Shown: positions 39,514 to 49,686 of the stretch, in pieces | Position numbering within the stretch: position 1 is the first letter of the stretch | Layout of the letters: each line of letters opens with the position of its first letter | Translations under genes and position numbers: made by a program | Notes under the pieces: generated by a model | Database searches by the model: none | The model's input: only the letters and a program-made list of their open reading frames with translations | What the model was told of the DNA's origin: nothing | DNA from: Myxococcota bacterium | Lineage (GTDB): Bacteria > Myxococcota_A > Bradymonadia > UBA7976 > UBA1532 | NCBI GenBank assembly: GCA_963169045.1 | Contig: CAUJDF010000024.1 | Location: 23,976 to 87,975 of the forward strand | DNA: 64,000 nt | Reading direction: 5' to 3'

Positions 39514-42500
39514 TCAGAGGGCGGTGCGCGCGGCGGTCTCGGCGGGCGGCGCGTCGCTCTGGGAGGCGGCGACCACCTTCGTCGGGCCGTGGCCGTGCCC
39601 CTTGCCGGAGCGCCCGCCGCCGAACAGCCGCAGCATCCGCTCCCGGAAGCTTGCGAGGATGTCATAGAACGTCGGGATCACGAGCAGCGTCAGCACGGTC
39701 GAGGTGATGACACCGCCGATGACGGCGCGGCCGAGCGGCGCGCGGAAATCGCCGCCCTCGCCCTTGCCGATGGCGACGGGGATCATGCCGGCGATGATCG
39801 CGATGCTGGTCATGAGGATGGGACGCAGGCGCGTGCCGCCCGCCTCGACCAATGCCTCGCGCCGGCTCATGCCTCTCTCCTCGGCCCACTTCGCGAAGTC
39901 GATCAGCAGGATGGCGTTCTTCGCCACGATGCCCATGAGCAGGATGACGCCGATCATGCTCATCAGGTTGAGCGTCGAGTGCGTGAAGTAGAGCGCCAGC
40001 ATCACGCCGATGAGCGAGAGCGGCAGGGATGCCATGATGGGGATGGGATCCAGGAACGATTTGAACTGGATCACGAGGATCAAATACATGAGCAAAATCG
40101 CGACGGCGAGCGCCGTCAGGATGCGGCCGCCCACCTCGCGCATGCTCTCCGTCTCGCCGCCCTGCTTCAGGCCGTAGCCCGGCGGGAAGGGCACGGTCTT
40201 CATGCGGGCCTCGATGTCGCGGACGACGGCGTCGAGCGGGCGGCCCTCGGTGTTGGCGCCGACGGTGACGACGCGCTCGCCGTCGTGGTGCTGGATCTGG
40301 GCCGGGCCGAGGCGCTGCGTGACCTTGGCGATCTGGCCGAGCGGCACGGGCTGGGCCTGGCCGGGCACGGTGATCGGCAGGCGCACGAGGTCGTCGGGGG
40401 TGGTGCGCGCGTCGGGGTGCAGGCGGACGACGACGTCGCGGGTGTCGCCGCGCGGGTCCACCCAGTCGCCGACGTCGATGCCGGCGAAGGCCGGGCGCAG
40501 CGACTGCGCCACCTGGCCGACGGTGATGCCGAGGGTGCCGGCGAGCTCGCGGTCGAGCTGGACCTCGAGCTCCGGCTTCTGGCCCTTGGTCGACAGGCCC
40601 ACGTCGACGGCGCCGGGGACCTGGCGCACCTCGGCGGCGACCTTCTCGGCGATGTCGCTGAGCACCTGGGTGTCGGTGCCGGTGAGGCGCAGCTGGATCT
40701 GCTTGCCGCCGCCCATGCCGCCGGTGCTGATGGCCGCGGTGAGGCCGGCGATGCGGCCCATGCGGGCGCGCATGCCATAGGCGATCTCGTCCTGGCCGCG
40801 CGTGCGCTCCTTCTTGGGCTTCAGGCGCACGTAGATGGACGCCTCGTCGACCGTGCCGCCGCGGCCGCCGATGGTCGTGTAGGTATACGCGACCTCGGGC
40901 CACTCGCGCGCGGTGCGGATGGCCTCGAGCGCCTTGAGTCGGGTGTACTCGAGGTTGGATCCGGGCGGCGTCTCGAGCTTGATGGTGAACTCGGCGCGGT
41001 CCTGGGCCGGGAAGAAGGCGCCACCGACGAGGCCCATGGCGGGCATGGCCAGCGCGCCGACGAACGAGACGAGCGCGAGCAGGACCATGACGAAGCGGTG
41101 GCGCAGCGCCCACGCGACGATGCGCTTGTAGGTCGCGGTGCGGCGATCCAGCCAGTCGTTGAAGATCTGCAGCTTGCGGGAGACCCAGGTGCGGCCGCTG
41201 CCCTCCACCTCGGGATCGGCCCAGACCGCCGACAGCATCGGATCGAGCGAGAACGAGACGAAGAGCGACACCATCACGGAGCAAGCGATGGTGAGGGCGA
41301 ACGGGGCGAACCACTGCTCCGCCATGCCGCCCATGAAGGCGATGGGGACGAAGACCACGACGATCGAGAACGTGGTGGCGGCGACGGCGAGCGCGATCTC
41401 GCTGGTGCCTTCGCGGGCGGCCGTGACGTGGTCCTTGCCCATCTCCATGTGGCGCACAATGTTCTCGCGGACCACGATCGCGTCGTCGATCAGGATGCCG
41501 ATGGCCAGCGACAGGCCGAGCAGGGACATCGAATTGAGGGTGAAGCCGCATGCCTGCACGGCGACGAACGACGCCATGACCGAGACGGGCAGCGCGAGGC
41601 CCGTGATCACGGTCGAACGCCACGACATGAGGAAGATGAAGACGACGAGCACCGTGAGCAGCGCGCCCTCGACGAGCGAGGACTCCACGTCGTCCACCGA
41701 GTCCTGCACGCGCACGCCGGAGTCGCGCACGATGCGCAGCGTGGCGCCCGGGGGCAGCTTCGACTGCATCTGGTCGACGCGCTCGCGGATGGCGTTGCTG
41801 ACCGCGGTGGTGCTGTGGCCGGTGGCCTTCTTGATGTCGATGCCGACCGCCTGCGCGCCGTCGTAGAGCGCCACGGAGCGCGGCTCGGCGTTGCCGTCGC
41901 GCACGGTGGCGACCTCGCCGAGCCGCACGAGGCGGCCCTGGGGCGCGCCGACGACGAGGCGCTCGAACTCGACGGGCGTCTCGAGGCGGCCGAGCAGGCG
42001 GATGGTGCGCTCGGCGAGCGGTCCGCTGACGCGTCCCACGGGCGCGGCGAGGTTCTGCGACGCGAGCGCCTGCACCACCTGGGCGACGCTGACGCCGGTG
42101 GCCTGCAGCGCTTCGGGGCGGAGCTCGACGGTGAGCTCGCGCTCGATGCCGCCGGTGATCGAGACGTCGGCGACGCCGGGGATGGCCTTCAGCGGCCCCG
42201 TGACGTCGGGATCGGCGACGCGGGTGAGCTCCGCCGTCGACAGCGTCGGCGAGGTCAGCGTCAGCGAGACGATGGGCAGGTCCTGCGGGTCGAACCGCGT
42301 GATGATCGGCTCTTCCATCTCCGGCGGCAGGTCCTGCCGGAGCTCGCTGATCTTGTCGCGGATGTCCTGCGAGGCCTGCTGCAGGTCCTTCTCGAAGTCG
42401 AAGACGACGACGAGGATGCCGAAGCTGTCGAGCGCGGTGGAGTCGATGTCCTTCACGCCGCTGATGCCGCCGAAGGCCTCCTCCATCGGCTCGATCAGCT

Positions 42501-42684
42501 CGCGCTCGACCGTGCCCGGCGAGGCGCCGGGGTAGGGCACCGAGATGCTGATCACCGGCGGGTTCACGTCGGGGAACTCGTCGGTGTCGAGCTGCCAGAG
42601 CGAGAGCCCGCCGAAGATGACGAGCGCCAGCATCAGCACGGTCGTGACGACCGGGTTCTTGATGGCGTAGTCGGAGATCGTCAC
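39514..42684 (-). CDS. RND multidrug efflux permease (HAE1/AcrB-like)
   Basis: An inner-membrane, proton-driven drug pump of 1056 residues, the full AcrB size. The N-terminus MTISDYAIKNPVVTTVLMLAL is TM1. The periplasmic porter motif FPDVNPPVISISVPYPGAS follows. TM4 holds the proton-relay Asp pair in SLAIGILIDDAIVVREN. The second half repeats this as IVAKNAILLIDFAKWAEERG, with EAGGTRLRPILMTSIA and the conserved GGDFRAPLGRAVIGG. The C-terminal tail is basic and His/Gly-containing. It overlaps the adaptor gene by 4 nt and is last in the tetR-tolC-MFP-RND operon. The motif set is HAE1 (amphiphilic drugs), not heavy-metal HME. Confidence 0.95.
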   Translation of the reverse strand: MTISDYAIKNPVVTTVLMLALVIFGGLSLWQLDTDEFPDVNPPVISISVPYPGASPGTVERELIEPMEEAFGGISGVKDIDSTALDSFGILVVVFDFEKDLQQASQDIRDKISELRQDLPPEMEEPIITRFDPQDLPIVSLTLTSPTLSTAELTRVADPDVTGPLKAIPGVADVSITGGIERELTVELRPEALQATGVSVAQVVQALASQNLAAPVGRVSGPLAERTIRLLGRLETPVEFERLVVGAPQGRLVRLGEVATVRDGNAEPRSVALYDGAQAVGIDIKKATGHSTTAVSNAIRERVDQMQSKLPPGATLRIVRDSGVRVQDSVDDVESSLVEGALLTVLVVFIFLMSWRSTVITGLALPVSVMASFVAVQACGFTLNSMSLLGLSLAIGILIDDAIVVRENIVRHMEMGKDHVTAAREGTSEIALAVAATTFSIVVVFVPIAFMGGMAEQWFAPFALTIACSVMVSLFVSFSLDPMLSAVWADPEVEGSGRTWVSRKLQIFNDWLDRRTATYKRIVAWALRHRFVMVLLALVSFVGALAMPAMGLVGGAFFPAQDRAEFTIKLETPPGSNLEYTRLKALEAIRTAREWPEVAYTYTTIGGRGGTVDEASIYVRLKPKKERTRGQDEIAYGMRARMGRIAGLTAAISTGGMGGGKQIQLRLTGTDTQVLSDIAEKVAAEVRQVPGAVDVGLSTKGQKPELEVQLDRELAGTLGITVGQVAQSLRPAFAGIDVGDWVDPRGDTRDVVVRLHPDARTTPDDLVRLPITVPGQAQPVPLGQIAKVTQRLGPAQIQHHDGERVVTVGANTEGRPLDAVVRDIEARMKTVPFPPGYGLKQGGETESMREVGGRILTALAVAILLMYLILVIQFKSFLDPIPIMASLPLSLIGVMLALYFTHSTLNLMSMIGVILLMGIVAKNAILLIDFAKWAEERGMSRREALVEAGGTRLRPILMTSIAIIAGMIPVAIGKGEGGDFRAPLGRAVIGGVITSTVLTLLVIPTFYDILASFRERMLRLFGGGRSGKGHGHGPTKVVAASQSDAPPAETAARTAL

Positions 42685-43802
42685 GGCTTGCTCGCGGGCG
42701 ACGCGGTGCTCGCGGGCGCCGCCGGATCCGACAGCTTCACCGCGGTGCCCGGAGTGAGCGTGCGCGCCGGGCCGACGAGGACGACGTCGCCGGCGGCGAG
42801 GCCCTGCGTCACCTCGATCTGCTCGCTGCGGTCGTCGCGCAGGCCGACCGCGACCGGCACGCGCTCCACCTTGCCGTCGCGGACGCGCATCACCGTCGCC
42901 GTGTCGCCCGCCTGCTCCACGGCGCCGATGGGCAGCACGAGGCCCTCCTGCTGACGCGCGGCGACGCGGCCCTCGGCGAACAGGCCCGCGAGCAGACGGC
43001 CGCCGGGATTGGGGATCGCCACGATCACGGGGATCTGCCGCGTCGCCGCGTCGGCCGCCGGCGCGACGCGCTCGATGCTCCCGGTGAACGACTGGCCGGG
43101 GAAGCCGCGCACCTCGAACTGCACCGGCGTGCCGGGGGCGAGCGCCGACAGGTCGTCGGACGGCACCGACGCCTCGAGGCGCATGCTCGACGGGTCCATG
43201 ACCTCGAAGAGCAGGGCGTTGACGCCGACGACGTCGCCGGACTGGGCGGCGCGCTTCGCGATGACGCCGTCGAAGGGCGCCTCGACCACCGTCGAGTCGA
43301 GCAGCTTCCGCGAGGACGCGACGCGGGCGCGGGCCTCCTCGAGGCGGGCCTCGACGCCGGCGCGCGCGGTCTTCGCCACCTCGAGGTCGCGCTCGGCGAG
43401 GGCGCCGGCGGCGGCGAGCTTCGCGACGCGCTCCTCCTGCCGCTGCGCCATCTCGAGATCGCCCTGCGCGGTCTTCACCGACGTCTCCGCCGACCGCAGC
43501 GCGTCGCGCATGGCGCGGTCGTCGATGCGCGCGAGCACCTGGCCCGCCTTCACCGGCTCGCCGAGGTCGACGGTCACGCCGCTGACAGCGCCGGCCACCT
43601 CGGCGCGGATGGCGGCCACGCGCTTCGGCTGCAGCGAGCCGGAGAGGCGCGGGCCCGTCTCGAGCGTGTCGCGGCGCACCGTGGTCGTCGACTCGGGGCC
43701 GACGACGACGGGGCCGGGATCGGGCGGCGGTCCGCCCGGCGGCTTGCGTCCGCAGCCGGAGAGCGCGAGGGCGGCGATCAGCAGGGGGAGCAGGCGATGC
43801 AT
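42681..43802 (-). CDS. RND efflux periplasmic adaptor (membrane fusion protein)
   Basis: A 373-residue lipoprotein adaptor linking the RND pump and the TolC channel. The lipobox is LALSGC (MHRLLPLLIAALALSGC). It has a lipoyl-like half-motif pair (AEVAGAVSGVTVDLGEPVKAGQVLARID and VVEAPFDGVIAKRAAQSGDVV, each partly quoted) around an alpha-hairpin (about 90-155). A beta-barrel with VPSDDLSALAPGTPVQFEV and the membrane-proximal domain follow. A Pro/Ala/Ser tail closes it. The stop overlaps the permease start (4 nt), and 19 nt separate it from tolC. Confidence 0.93.
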   Translation of the reverse strand: MHRLLPLLIAALALSGCGRKPPGGPPPDPGPVVVGPESTTTVRRDTLETGPRLSGSLQPKRVAAIRAEVAGAVSGVTVDLGEPVKAGQVLARIDDRAMRDALRSAETSVKTAQGDLEMAQRQEERVAKLAAAGALAERDLEVAKTARAGVEARLEEARARVASSRKLLDSTVVEAPFDGVIAKRAAQSGDVVGVNALLFEVMDPSSMRLEASVPSDDLSALAPGTPVQFEVRGFPGQSFTGSIERVAPAADAATRQIPVIVAIPNPGGRLLAGLFAEGRVAARQQEGLVLPIGAVEQAGDTATVMRVRDGKVERVPVAVGLRDDRSEQIEVTQGLAAGDVVLVGPARTLTPGTAVKLSDPAAPASTASPASKP

Positions 43803-43821
43803 CGGAGATTCCTCAGCGAAT

Positions 43822-45165
43822 TCAGCGAGTCGGGAGGTTGAGGCCGAGGTGCGGCAGCAGCGCGACGCGCACCCTGGCCACCTGCAGGTCGCGGGCGGCG
43901 CGGGCGCGGTTGGCGCGCGACTGCTCGAGCGCGAGGCGCACGTCGGACACCTCGAGCTGCGTCGAGACGCCCTGGCCGTAGCGCAGCTCCGCCAGCTCGT
44001 ACGCGCGCTGCGCCTGCTCGATGGCGCCCTCGGTGGCGGCCCACGCGGCGCGCGCGGCCTCGAGCTGCGCCCGCGCGTTCTGCGTGTCGAGCCAGGCCAG
44101 CTCCTCGGCCTGCTTCAGGCGCGCCTTCGACTCGACGAGGTCCGCCTCGGCGGCGCGCACCTCGGACGACGTGCGCCAGCCGGTGAAGATCGGGACCTGC
44201 AGCGCGAGGCCCACCGTCCAGTTCGTGCGGAAGTCGTCCCACGCGGGGAACGCCTCCTCGGGGTAGGCGTTGCGGCCGAGGTTCGACACCAGCGCGACCG
44301 TCGGCAGGTGCCCGGCCTGCGCGCGGTCGATGCCCGCCTCGCGCAGCCGCACCGTCTCCTCGGCCTGCCGCACGGGGGCGCGCCGCGCCTCGGGATCGGT
44401 GGGGACGTCCGCCTGCGCGCGCGCCGTCTCCGCCACCGCGACCGGCTCCTGCCCGCGGTCGACGTCGAGCCCCGTGGTGAGGATCACGTCCTGCTGCGGC
44501 GGGATCTCGAGCAGTTGCCGCAATCTCTGCAGCGCGAGCGTGCGGTCGGCGTCCCGCTGCACGATGACCGCCGTCTGGTTGTCGACGGTCACGCGGGCGC
44601 GGAGCAGCTCGAACTCGGGGACGGTGCCCGCATCGCGCGAGAGCTTCGCTTGCGCCAGCGTCTTCTCCGCCTGCTCGAGCGAGGCGCGCGCGATGGCGAG
44701 CAGGCGGTCGGCGAGGACCGCGTCGAAGTAGGCCTGCACCGAGTCGAGCGCGGCCTGGGCCTTCGCGGTGTCGATGGCGATGGCGGCCTGGTCGCGCGCG
44801 GCGTCGGCCATCTCGCGCGCCGCGTCGATGCGCCCGCCGGCGTACAGGACCTGCGAGAGCGACACGCCGAGCCGGTACGTGTTGTCGCGCCCGAACGGCA
44901 GGCTCGACTTCGCCGCCGCCGGGATCTCGAACTCCGACTCCAGCGTGTGCTCGAAGCTCGCCGTCCCGTTGATCTGCGGGAAGAGGTCGGCCTTCGCGCG
45001 GTCCAAGTCGGCCTCGGTGCGCTCGAGCGTGGCCCGGGCCGCCGCGACGGCCTCGCTGCCGGCCTGGGCGCGCTCGAGCGCCTGCTCGATCGACAGGCGC
45101 AGCGGCGCCTCCTGCGCGACGGCGGGCGACGCGACGAGCAAGGCGGTGACGAACGGGATCTTCAT
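43822..45165 (-). CDS. TolC-family outer membrane efflux channel
   Basis: A 447-residue outer-membrane factor for the RND pump. A signal peptide (MKIPFVTALLVASPAVAQ) leads to two OEP repeats of long coiled-coil helices (SIEQALERAQAGSEAVAAAR, ATLERTEADLDRAKADLFPQ; second set LRLEAGIDRAQAGHLPTVAL-like, AEADLVESKARLKQAEELAW). The equatorial beta segments read GTASFEHTLESEFEIP and LALQVPIFTGWRTSSEV. The ATG at 45165 falls inside an operator-like palindrome, and there is no strong ribosome site, so expression may depend on coupling or on relief from the repressor. Confidence 0.92.
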   Translation of the reverse strand: MKIPFVTALLVASPAVAQEAPLRLSIEQALERAQAGSEAVAAARATLERTEADLDRAKADLFPQINGTASFEHTLESEFEIPAAAKSSLPFGRDNTYRLGVSLSQVLYAGGRIDAAREMADAARDQAAIAIDTAKAQAALDSVQAYFDAVLADRLLAIARASLEQAEKTLAQAKLSRDAGTVPEFELLRARVTVDNQTAVIVQRDADRTLALQRLRQLLEIPPQQDVILTTGLDVDRGQEPVAVAETARAQADVPTDPEARRAPVRQAEETVRLREAGIDRAQAGHLPTVALVSNLGRNAYPEEAFPAWDDFRTNWTVGLALQVPIFTGWRTSSEVRAAEADLVESKARLKQAEELAWLDTQNARAQLEAARAAWAATEGAIEQAQRAYELAELRYGQGVSTQLEVSDVRLALEQSRANRARAARDLQVARVRVALLPHLGLNLPTR

Positions 45166-45179
45166 GAGTGATCGCTCAC
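45165..45179. promoter_or_regulatory. Second TetR operator-like palindrome at the tolC start
   Basis: TGAGTGATCGCTCAC shares TGAGTGA-n3-CTCAC with the site in front of tetR (45781-45795). It covers the tolC start codon, the 10-bp tetR-tolC gap and the tetR stop. Confidence 0.6.
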
Positions 45180-45775
45180 TTATGATCGTGGGCGGGATCG
45201 AGGCCGGCCCAGAGGGTCTCGACGAGGCCGCGGACGAACGTGGCGTCGGGCATGGGCAGGAACTCGTTGCCGCCCATGAGCTCGAAGGCCACGAAGTTGA
45301 ACAGGGCGCCCATCAGCGTGCGCGCGACCACCTCGGGATCGCGGCGGCGCAGGCGGCCGGCGCGCATCTCGGCGTCGAAGAAGTTGGTGAGCGTCTTGAG
45401 CGCGCGGATGGGCGGGGCGTCGGCGCCGAGCGCGCGGAACGTGTCCACGCGCGCCGACCAGCTCATCATCATCATCGGCGCGAGGCCACGGTAGAACGCC
45501 AGCATCTCGGTGGCGAGCGCGGTCAGGTTCTCGCGCACGTCGCCGCGCCCGCGGAGCTCGTCGAGGCGGCACGGCCAGGGCGCGGTCGGCGCCTGGTGGC
45601 ACATCGCGCGGGTGACGAGGCCCTCCTTCGAGCCGAAGCGCTTGAACAGCAGCGCCTCGGAGATGCCGGCGCGGCGGGCGATCTCCAGCGTCGACGCGCC
45701 CGGCCCCTGCTCGAGGATCACGTCCTGCGCGGCGGCGATGAGCTGCTCGTCGGTCACGGTCTTGCGGCGGGCCAT
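45176..45775 (-). CDS. TetR-family regulator of the efflux operon
   Basis: A 199-residue repressor. The helix-turn-helix is at about 10-50 (DEQLIAAAQDVILEQG; TLEIARRAGISEALLFKRFG; SKEGLVTRAM). The C-terminal helical ligand domain is Met-rich in one helix (LAPMMMMSWS). It is the first gene of tetR-tolC-MFP-RND, 10 bp from tolC. A palindrome overlaps its own -10 region and a matching one lies before tolC, so autoregulation and repression of the pump until a ligand binds is the expected logic. ATG 45775 would be almost at the 5' end of the mRNA. Confidence 0.92.
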   Translation of the reverse strand: MARRKTVTDEQLIAAAQDVILEQGPGASTLEIARRAGISEALLFKRFGSKEGLVTRAMCHQAPTAPWPCRLDELRGRGDVRENLTALATEMLAFYRGLAPMMMMSWSARVDTFRALGADAPPIRALKTLTNFFDAEMRAGRLRRRDPEVVARTLMGALFNFVAFELMGGNEFLPMPDATFVRGLVETLWAGLDPAHDHK

Positions 45776-45778
45776 ATG

Positions 45779-45813
45779 CGTGAGTGAATACTCACGATTC
45801 GTGAGTGAGTCAA
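45779..45813 (-). promoter_or_regulatory. tetR promoter overlapped by its operator
   Basis: Minus strand: TTGACT (45813-45808), 17 bp, TATTCA (45790-45785). A perfect inverted repeat CGTGAGT-GAAT-ACTCACG (45779-45796) covers the -10. A third half-site CGTGAGT (45800-45806) lies in the spacer. The -35 overlaps the stop codon of the TSUP gene. The start site near 45778 gives a leader of about 3 nt. Confidence 0.7.
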
Positions 45814-46535
45814 GGGAGCAGCGCGGCGACCCCGCGGGCGACGTAGAAGGCGCCCAGCCCGACGACGATCCGGCCCGACCAGCGACGGAAGCCCGCCTCG
45901 TCGATGCGGTCGAGCAGCGCGCGGCCGAGGCGCGTGCCGACGAGCGCCAGCGCGGCGACGACCGGGTAGAGCCAGGGCGGGACGGCGCCCGAGGCCACGG
46001 CGCCGGCGAAGTACACGATCTTCAACAGATGTCCGGCCGACTGCAGCACGCCCTTGGTGGCGATGACCGCGTGGCGTCCGAGCGGGCCGTGCACGAAGAG
46101 CACGTCGAGCAGCGGCCCGCTCACGCCGGAGAGCAGGCTCACGAACGTCGTGACGACGCCGCCGGCGAACGCGACCGCCGGCCGGTCGATGGTGAGGCGC
46201 CGGCCGCCGGGGACGAAGCGGGCGAGGAGCGCCGTGCCGCCCAGCGCGAGGAAGACGACGGCGCGATCGGCGGTGATGGCGAGCGCCGCGAACGTCGCGG
46301 TCCCGACCGCCATGCCCGCGACGAAGAAGCCGACCGGGCGCCACTGCACGTGCCGCCAGAGGAGCGCCGCGCGCGCGCCGTTCGCCACGAGCTGCGTCGC
46401 CCCGTGCAGCACCATCGCCGCCGGCACCGGCAGCAGCAGCGCGTACACGCCCATCAGGATCAGGCCGCCCGCCATCCCGAAGACGCCCGACAGCATCGAG
46501 GTCACCACCACCGAGAGCGCCACGAGGAGCCACAT
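45810..46535 (-). CDS. TSUP-family (TauE/SafE) membrane transporter
   Basis: A 241-residue inner-membrane protein with about 7-8 hydrophobic segments. The family pattern is visible in both halves: VVVTSMLSGVFGMAGGLILMG near the N-terminus and GGVVTTFVSLLSGVSGPLLDVLF in the second. TSUP proteins move sulfur-containing or organic anions such as sulfite, taurine or sulfoacetate. ATG 46535 follows GGAGG. It is divergent from a LysR gene 89 bp away, a common pair in which LysR regulates the permease. Its stop codon overlaps the tetR -35. Confidence 0.85.
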   Translation of the reverse strand: MWLLVALSVVVTSMLSGVFGMAGGLILMGVYALLLPVPAAMVLHGATQLVANGARAALLWRHVQWRPVGFFVAGMAVGTATFAALAITADRAVVFLALGGTALLARFVPGGRRLTIDRPAVAFAGGVVTTFVSLLSGVSGPLLDVLFVHGPLGRHAVIATKGVLQSAGHLLKIVYFAGAVASGAVPPWLYPVVAALALVGTRLGRALLDRIDEAGFRRWSGRIVVGLGAFYVARGVAALLP

Positions 46536-46624
46536 CGCCCACCTCCTGGCGCCAGCATCGTCGGCGCGATTGCGCGAAACGAGCGAATCGGTTTCACCTG
46601 AACGAGTCGCGGAGGGAATCGATC

Positions 46625-47479
46625 GTGCTCGACCAGATCGAGGCGCTGACGGCGCTGCACGAGGAGGGGACCATGTCGCGGGCGGCGGTGCGGCTGCGCG
46701 TGACGCAGTCGGCGGTGTCGAAGCGGATCGCCGCGCTCGAGGCGCGCGTCGGGGCGCCGCTCGTCGAACCGTCGGGGCGGCGCGTGGCGCTGACGCCGGC
46801 GGCGCTGCGGCTGCTGGCGGGCGCGGCGCCGTTGCTGGCGGAGCTGCGCCAGCTGCTGTCGGGCGAGGTCGTCGAGGCCGGCGGCGAGATCGTGATGGGC
46901 GTCTCGGAGTCGATCCTGGCGTCGTGGGGCGCGGCGGCGCTCGCGCGGGCGGCCGAAGCGTGCCCCGGACTGCGGCTTCGCCTGCACGCGCACCGCAGCC
47001 CGGTGGCGATCGAGCGCGTGCGCGCCGGCGAGTACCTGCTGGCGCTCGTGGCCGGCGAGTGCGAGGACGCGCCGGATCTGGCCGTCCGGCCGTTGCTTGA
47101 GGAGGAGATGGTCGTGGTGCCTTCGGGCCTGCGGCCGATCACGCCCGGCGCGCGCCTGCCCGTGCTCGCCATCGAGCCGGCGTCCGCCACCTGGGCCTCG
47201 ACCGCCCCGCGGATCGCGCGCCTCGGAAAGTCGTTGCGCCTCGAGGTGATACAGACCGTCGAGTCCTTCGCCGCGCTCGTGCAGATGGCGCGCGCCGGCC
47301 TCGGCCACGGCCTCGCGCCGCTCGGCGTGGCGCGCGCGCTCGGCGTCCCCGACGACGTGCTGCTCCGGCCGGGCCTCACGCGCCCCGTGAGCCTCGTCGG
47401 CCGCCGCGCCGCGTTCGCCCGCCCGCGCGTCGCCGCGTTCGCCGCGGCCCTCTCGTCGGCGGTGTCCGAAGTGGGCTAA
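46625..47479 (+). CDS. LysR-family transcriptional regulator
   Basis: A 284-residue regulator. The N-terminal winged helix-turn-helix (1-60) reads MLDQIEALTALHEEGTMSRA and RVTQSAVSKRIAALE, with RRVALTPAALRLL as the linker. The effector domain (about 85-280) starts GEIVMGVSESILASWG, slightly shorter than usual. GTG 46625 is preceded by GGAGGG. It is divergent from the TSUP transporter gene and most likely controls it. Twelve bases downstream begins the hydrolase gene, which may be co-transcribed. Confidence 0.9.
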   Translation: MLDQIEALTALHEEGTMSRAAVRLRVTQSAVSKRIAALEARVGAPLVEPSGRRVALTPAALRLLAGAAPLLAELRQLLSGEVVEAGGEIVMGVSESILASWGAAALARAAEACPGLRLRLHAHRSPVAIERVRAGEYLLALVAGECEDAPDLAVRPLLEEEMVVVPSGLRPITPGARLPVLAIEPASATWASTAPRIARLGKSLRLEVIQTVESFAALVQMARAGLGHGLAPLGVARALGVPDDVLLRPGLTRPVSLVGRRAAFARPRVAAFAAALSSAVSEVG

Positions 47480-47489
47480 GGTCGCGTGC

Positions 47490-48719
<1,230 letters not shown>

Positions 48720-48726
48720 CCCGCCC

Positions 48727-49686
48727 ATGAGGCGAGGCGCCGTACTGGCGGTCCTCGGCACGCTCGCGTTCACGCTGATGTCGGCGTGCGTGAAGCACGC
48801 CCGGACCGAGCTCGACACGCTCGAGGTCATCCTCTGGCGCGCCGGCGTCGCCCTGCCGATCGTGTGGGCCATCGCGCGCGTCGGCGGCGGCGGCGTCGCG
48901 CTCGCCCAGCGCAAGCTCTTCGTCCTGCGCGCCGTCCTCGGCTTCTCGGCCATGTTCTGCGGGTTCGCGGCCGCGCGCGGCCTCGCCGTCGCCGACCTGG
49001 CGTTCGTGAGCCGGCTCGAGCCGGTCTTCGTCGCCGGCATCGCGCCGCTCGCGCTCGGCGCCGACGAGCGCCCCGGCCGCGGCCTGCTGCTCGTCCTCGT
49101 CGCCGGCCTGCTCGGCTGCGGCCTCATGTTCGGTCCGGACCTGCAGCTCGCGCGCACCGGCTACGCCGCGCTCGCCGTGGCCGGCGCCGCCCTCTCCGCG
49201 TCGGCCCACGTGAGCATCCGGGCCCTGAGCGCGACGGAGCGCGCGAGCGCCATCGTCTTCTGGTTCCAGCTCGTGACGCTGTGCGTGGCCGCCGGCGGCC
49301 TCGTCGCCGGCACCGGCGGCCTGCCCGCGCCGCCGCCGCACCTGGTGCCCGCGCTCGTTGGCAGCGGCGTCTTCGCCGCCGCCGGCCAGTCGCTGATGAC
49401 GCGCGCCTACCAGCTCGAGAAGGCGACCTTCATCTCGTCGCTCGGCTACGTGGCCCCGGTCTGGGCGCTCGCCGTCGACGCCGTCGCCTTCGGGCACGTC
49501 CCCGCGCCGCACGCGCTCGCCGGCGGCGTCGTCATCGTCGTCGCCAGCGCGGCGATGATGCGTCGGCAGCGCGTGCTACCCTCGGCCGTCACTTCGGCCG
49601 GAGACGCGCCATGTTCCTCGCCGCCTGCGTCCAGCTCCACTGCGGCACCGACGTCGACCGCAACCTCGACACGGCCGAGCGCCTGA
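48727..49686 (+). CDS. EamA-family (DMT) transporter
   Basis: A 319-residue inner-membrane protein with ten predicted helices in two EamA repeats: GAVLAVLGTLAFTLMSACVK as TM1, VLGFSAMFCGFAAARGLAVA, and AALAVAGAALSASAHVSIRA opening the second, AYQLEKATFISSLGYVAPVW near the end. The drug/metabolite family exports amino acids, purines or other small molecules. The C-terminal 25 residues (Ser/Thr/Pro-rich) are read from DNA that also encodes the start of the amidase gene, a 76-bp overlap; they look like incidental extension. ATG 48727 lies 7 nt after the hydrolase stop. Confidence 0.82.
   Translation: MRRGAVLAVLGTLAFTLMSACVKHARTELDTLEVILWRAGVALPIVWAIARVGGGGVALAQRKLFVLRAVLGFSAMFCGFAAARGLAVADLAFVSRLEPVFVAGIAPLALGADERPGRGLLLVLVAGLLGCGLMFGPDLQLARTGYAALAVAGAALSASAHVSIRALSATERASAIVFWFQLVTLCVAAGGLVAGTGGLPAPPPHLVPALVGSGVFAAAGQSLMTRAYQLEKATFISSLGYVAPVWALAVDAVAFGHVPAPHALAGGVVIVVASAAMMRRQRVLPSAVTSAGDAPCSSPPASSSTAAPTSTATSTRPSA
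49574..49582 (+). promoter_or_regulatory. Extended -10 element (TGCTACCCT)
   Basis: It lies inside the EamA coding region, 28 nt before the amidase ATG. It matches the TGnTACCCTCG pattern seen at 14560 and 37694. Confidence 0.4.

Noticed and set aside
46569..46588. ATTGCGC...GCGAAT in the LysR-TSUP gap as a LysR box
   Set aside because: The arms match at only a few positions and the T-n11-A pairing is loose, so it is not listed as a site.
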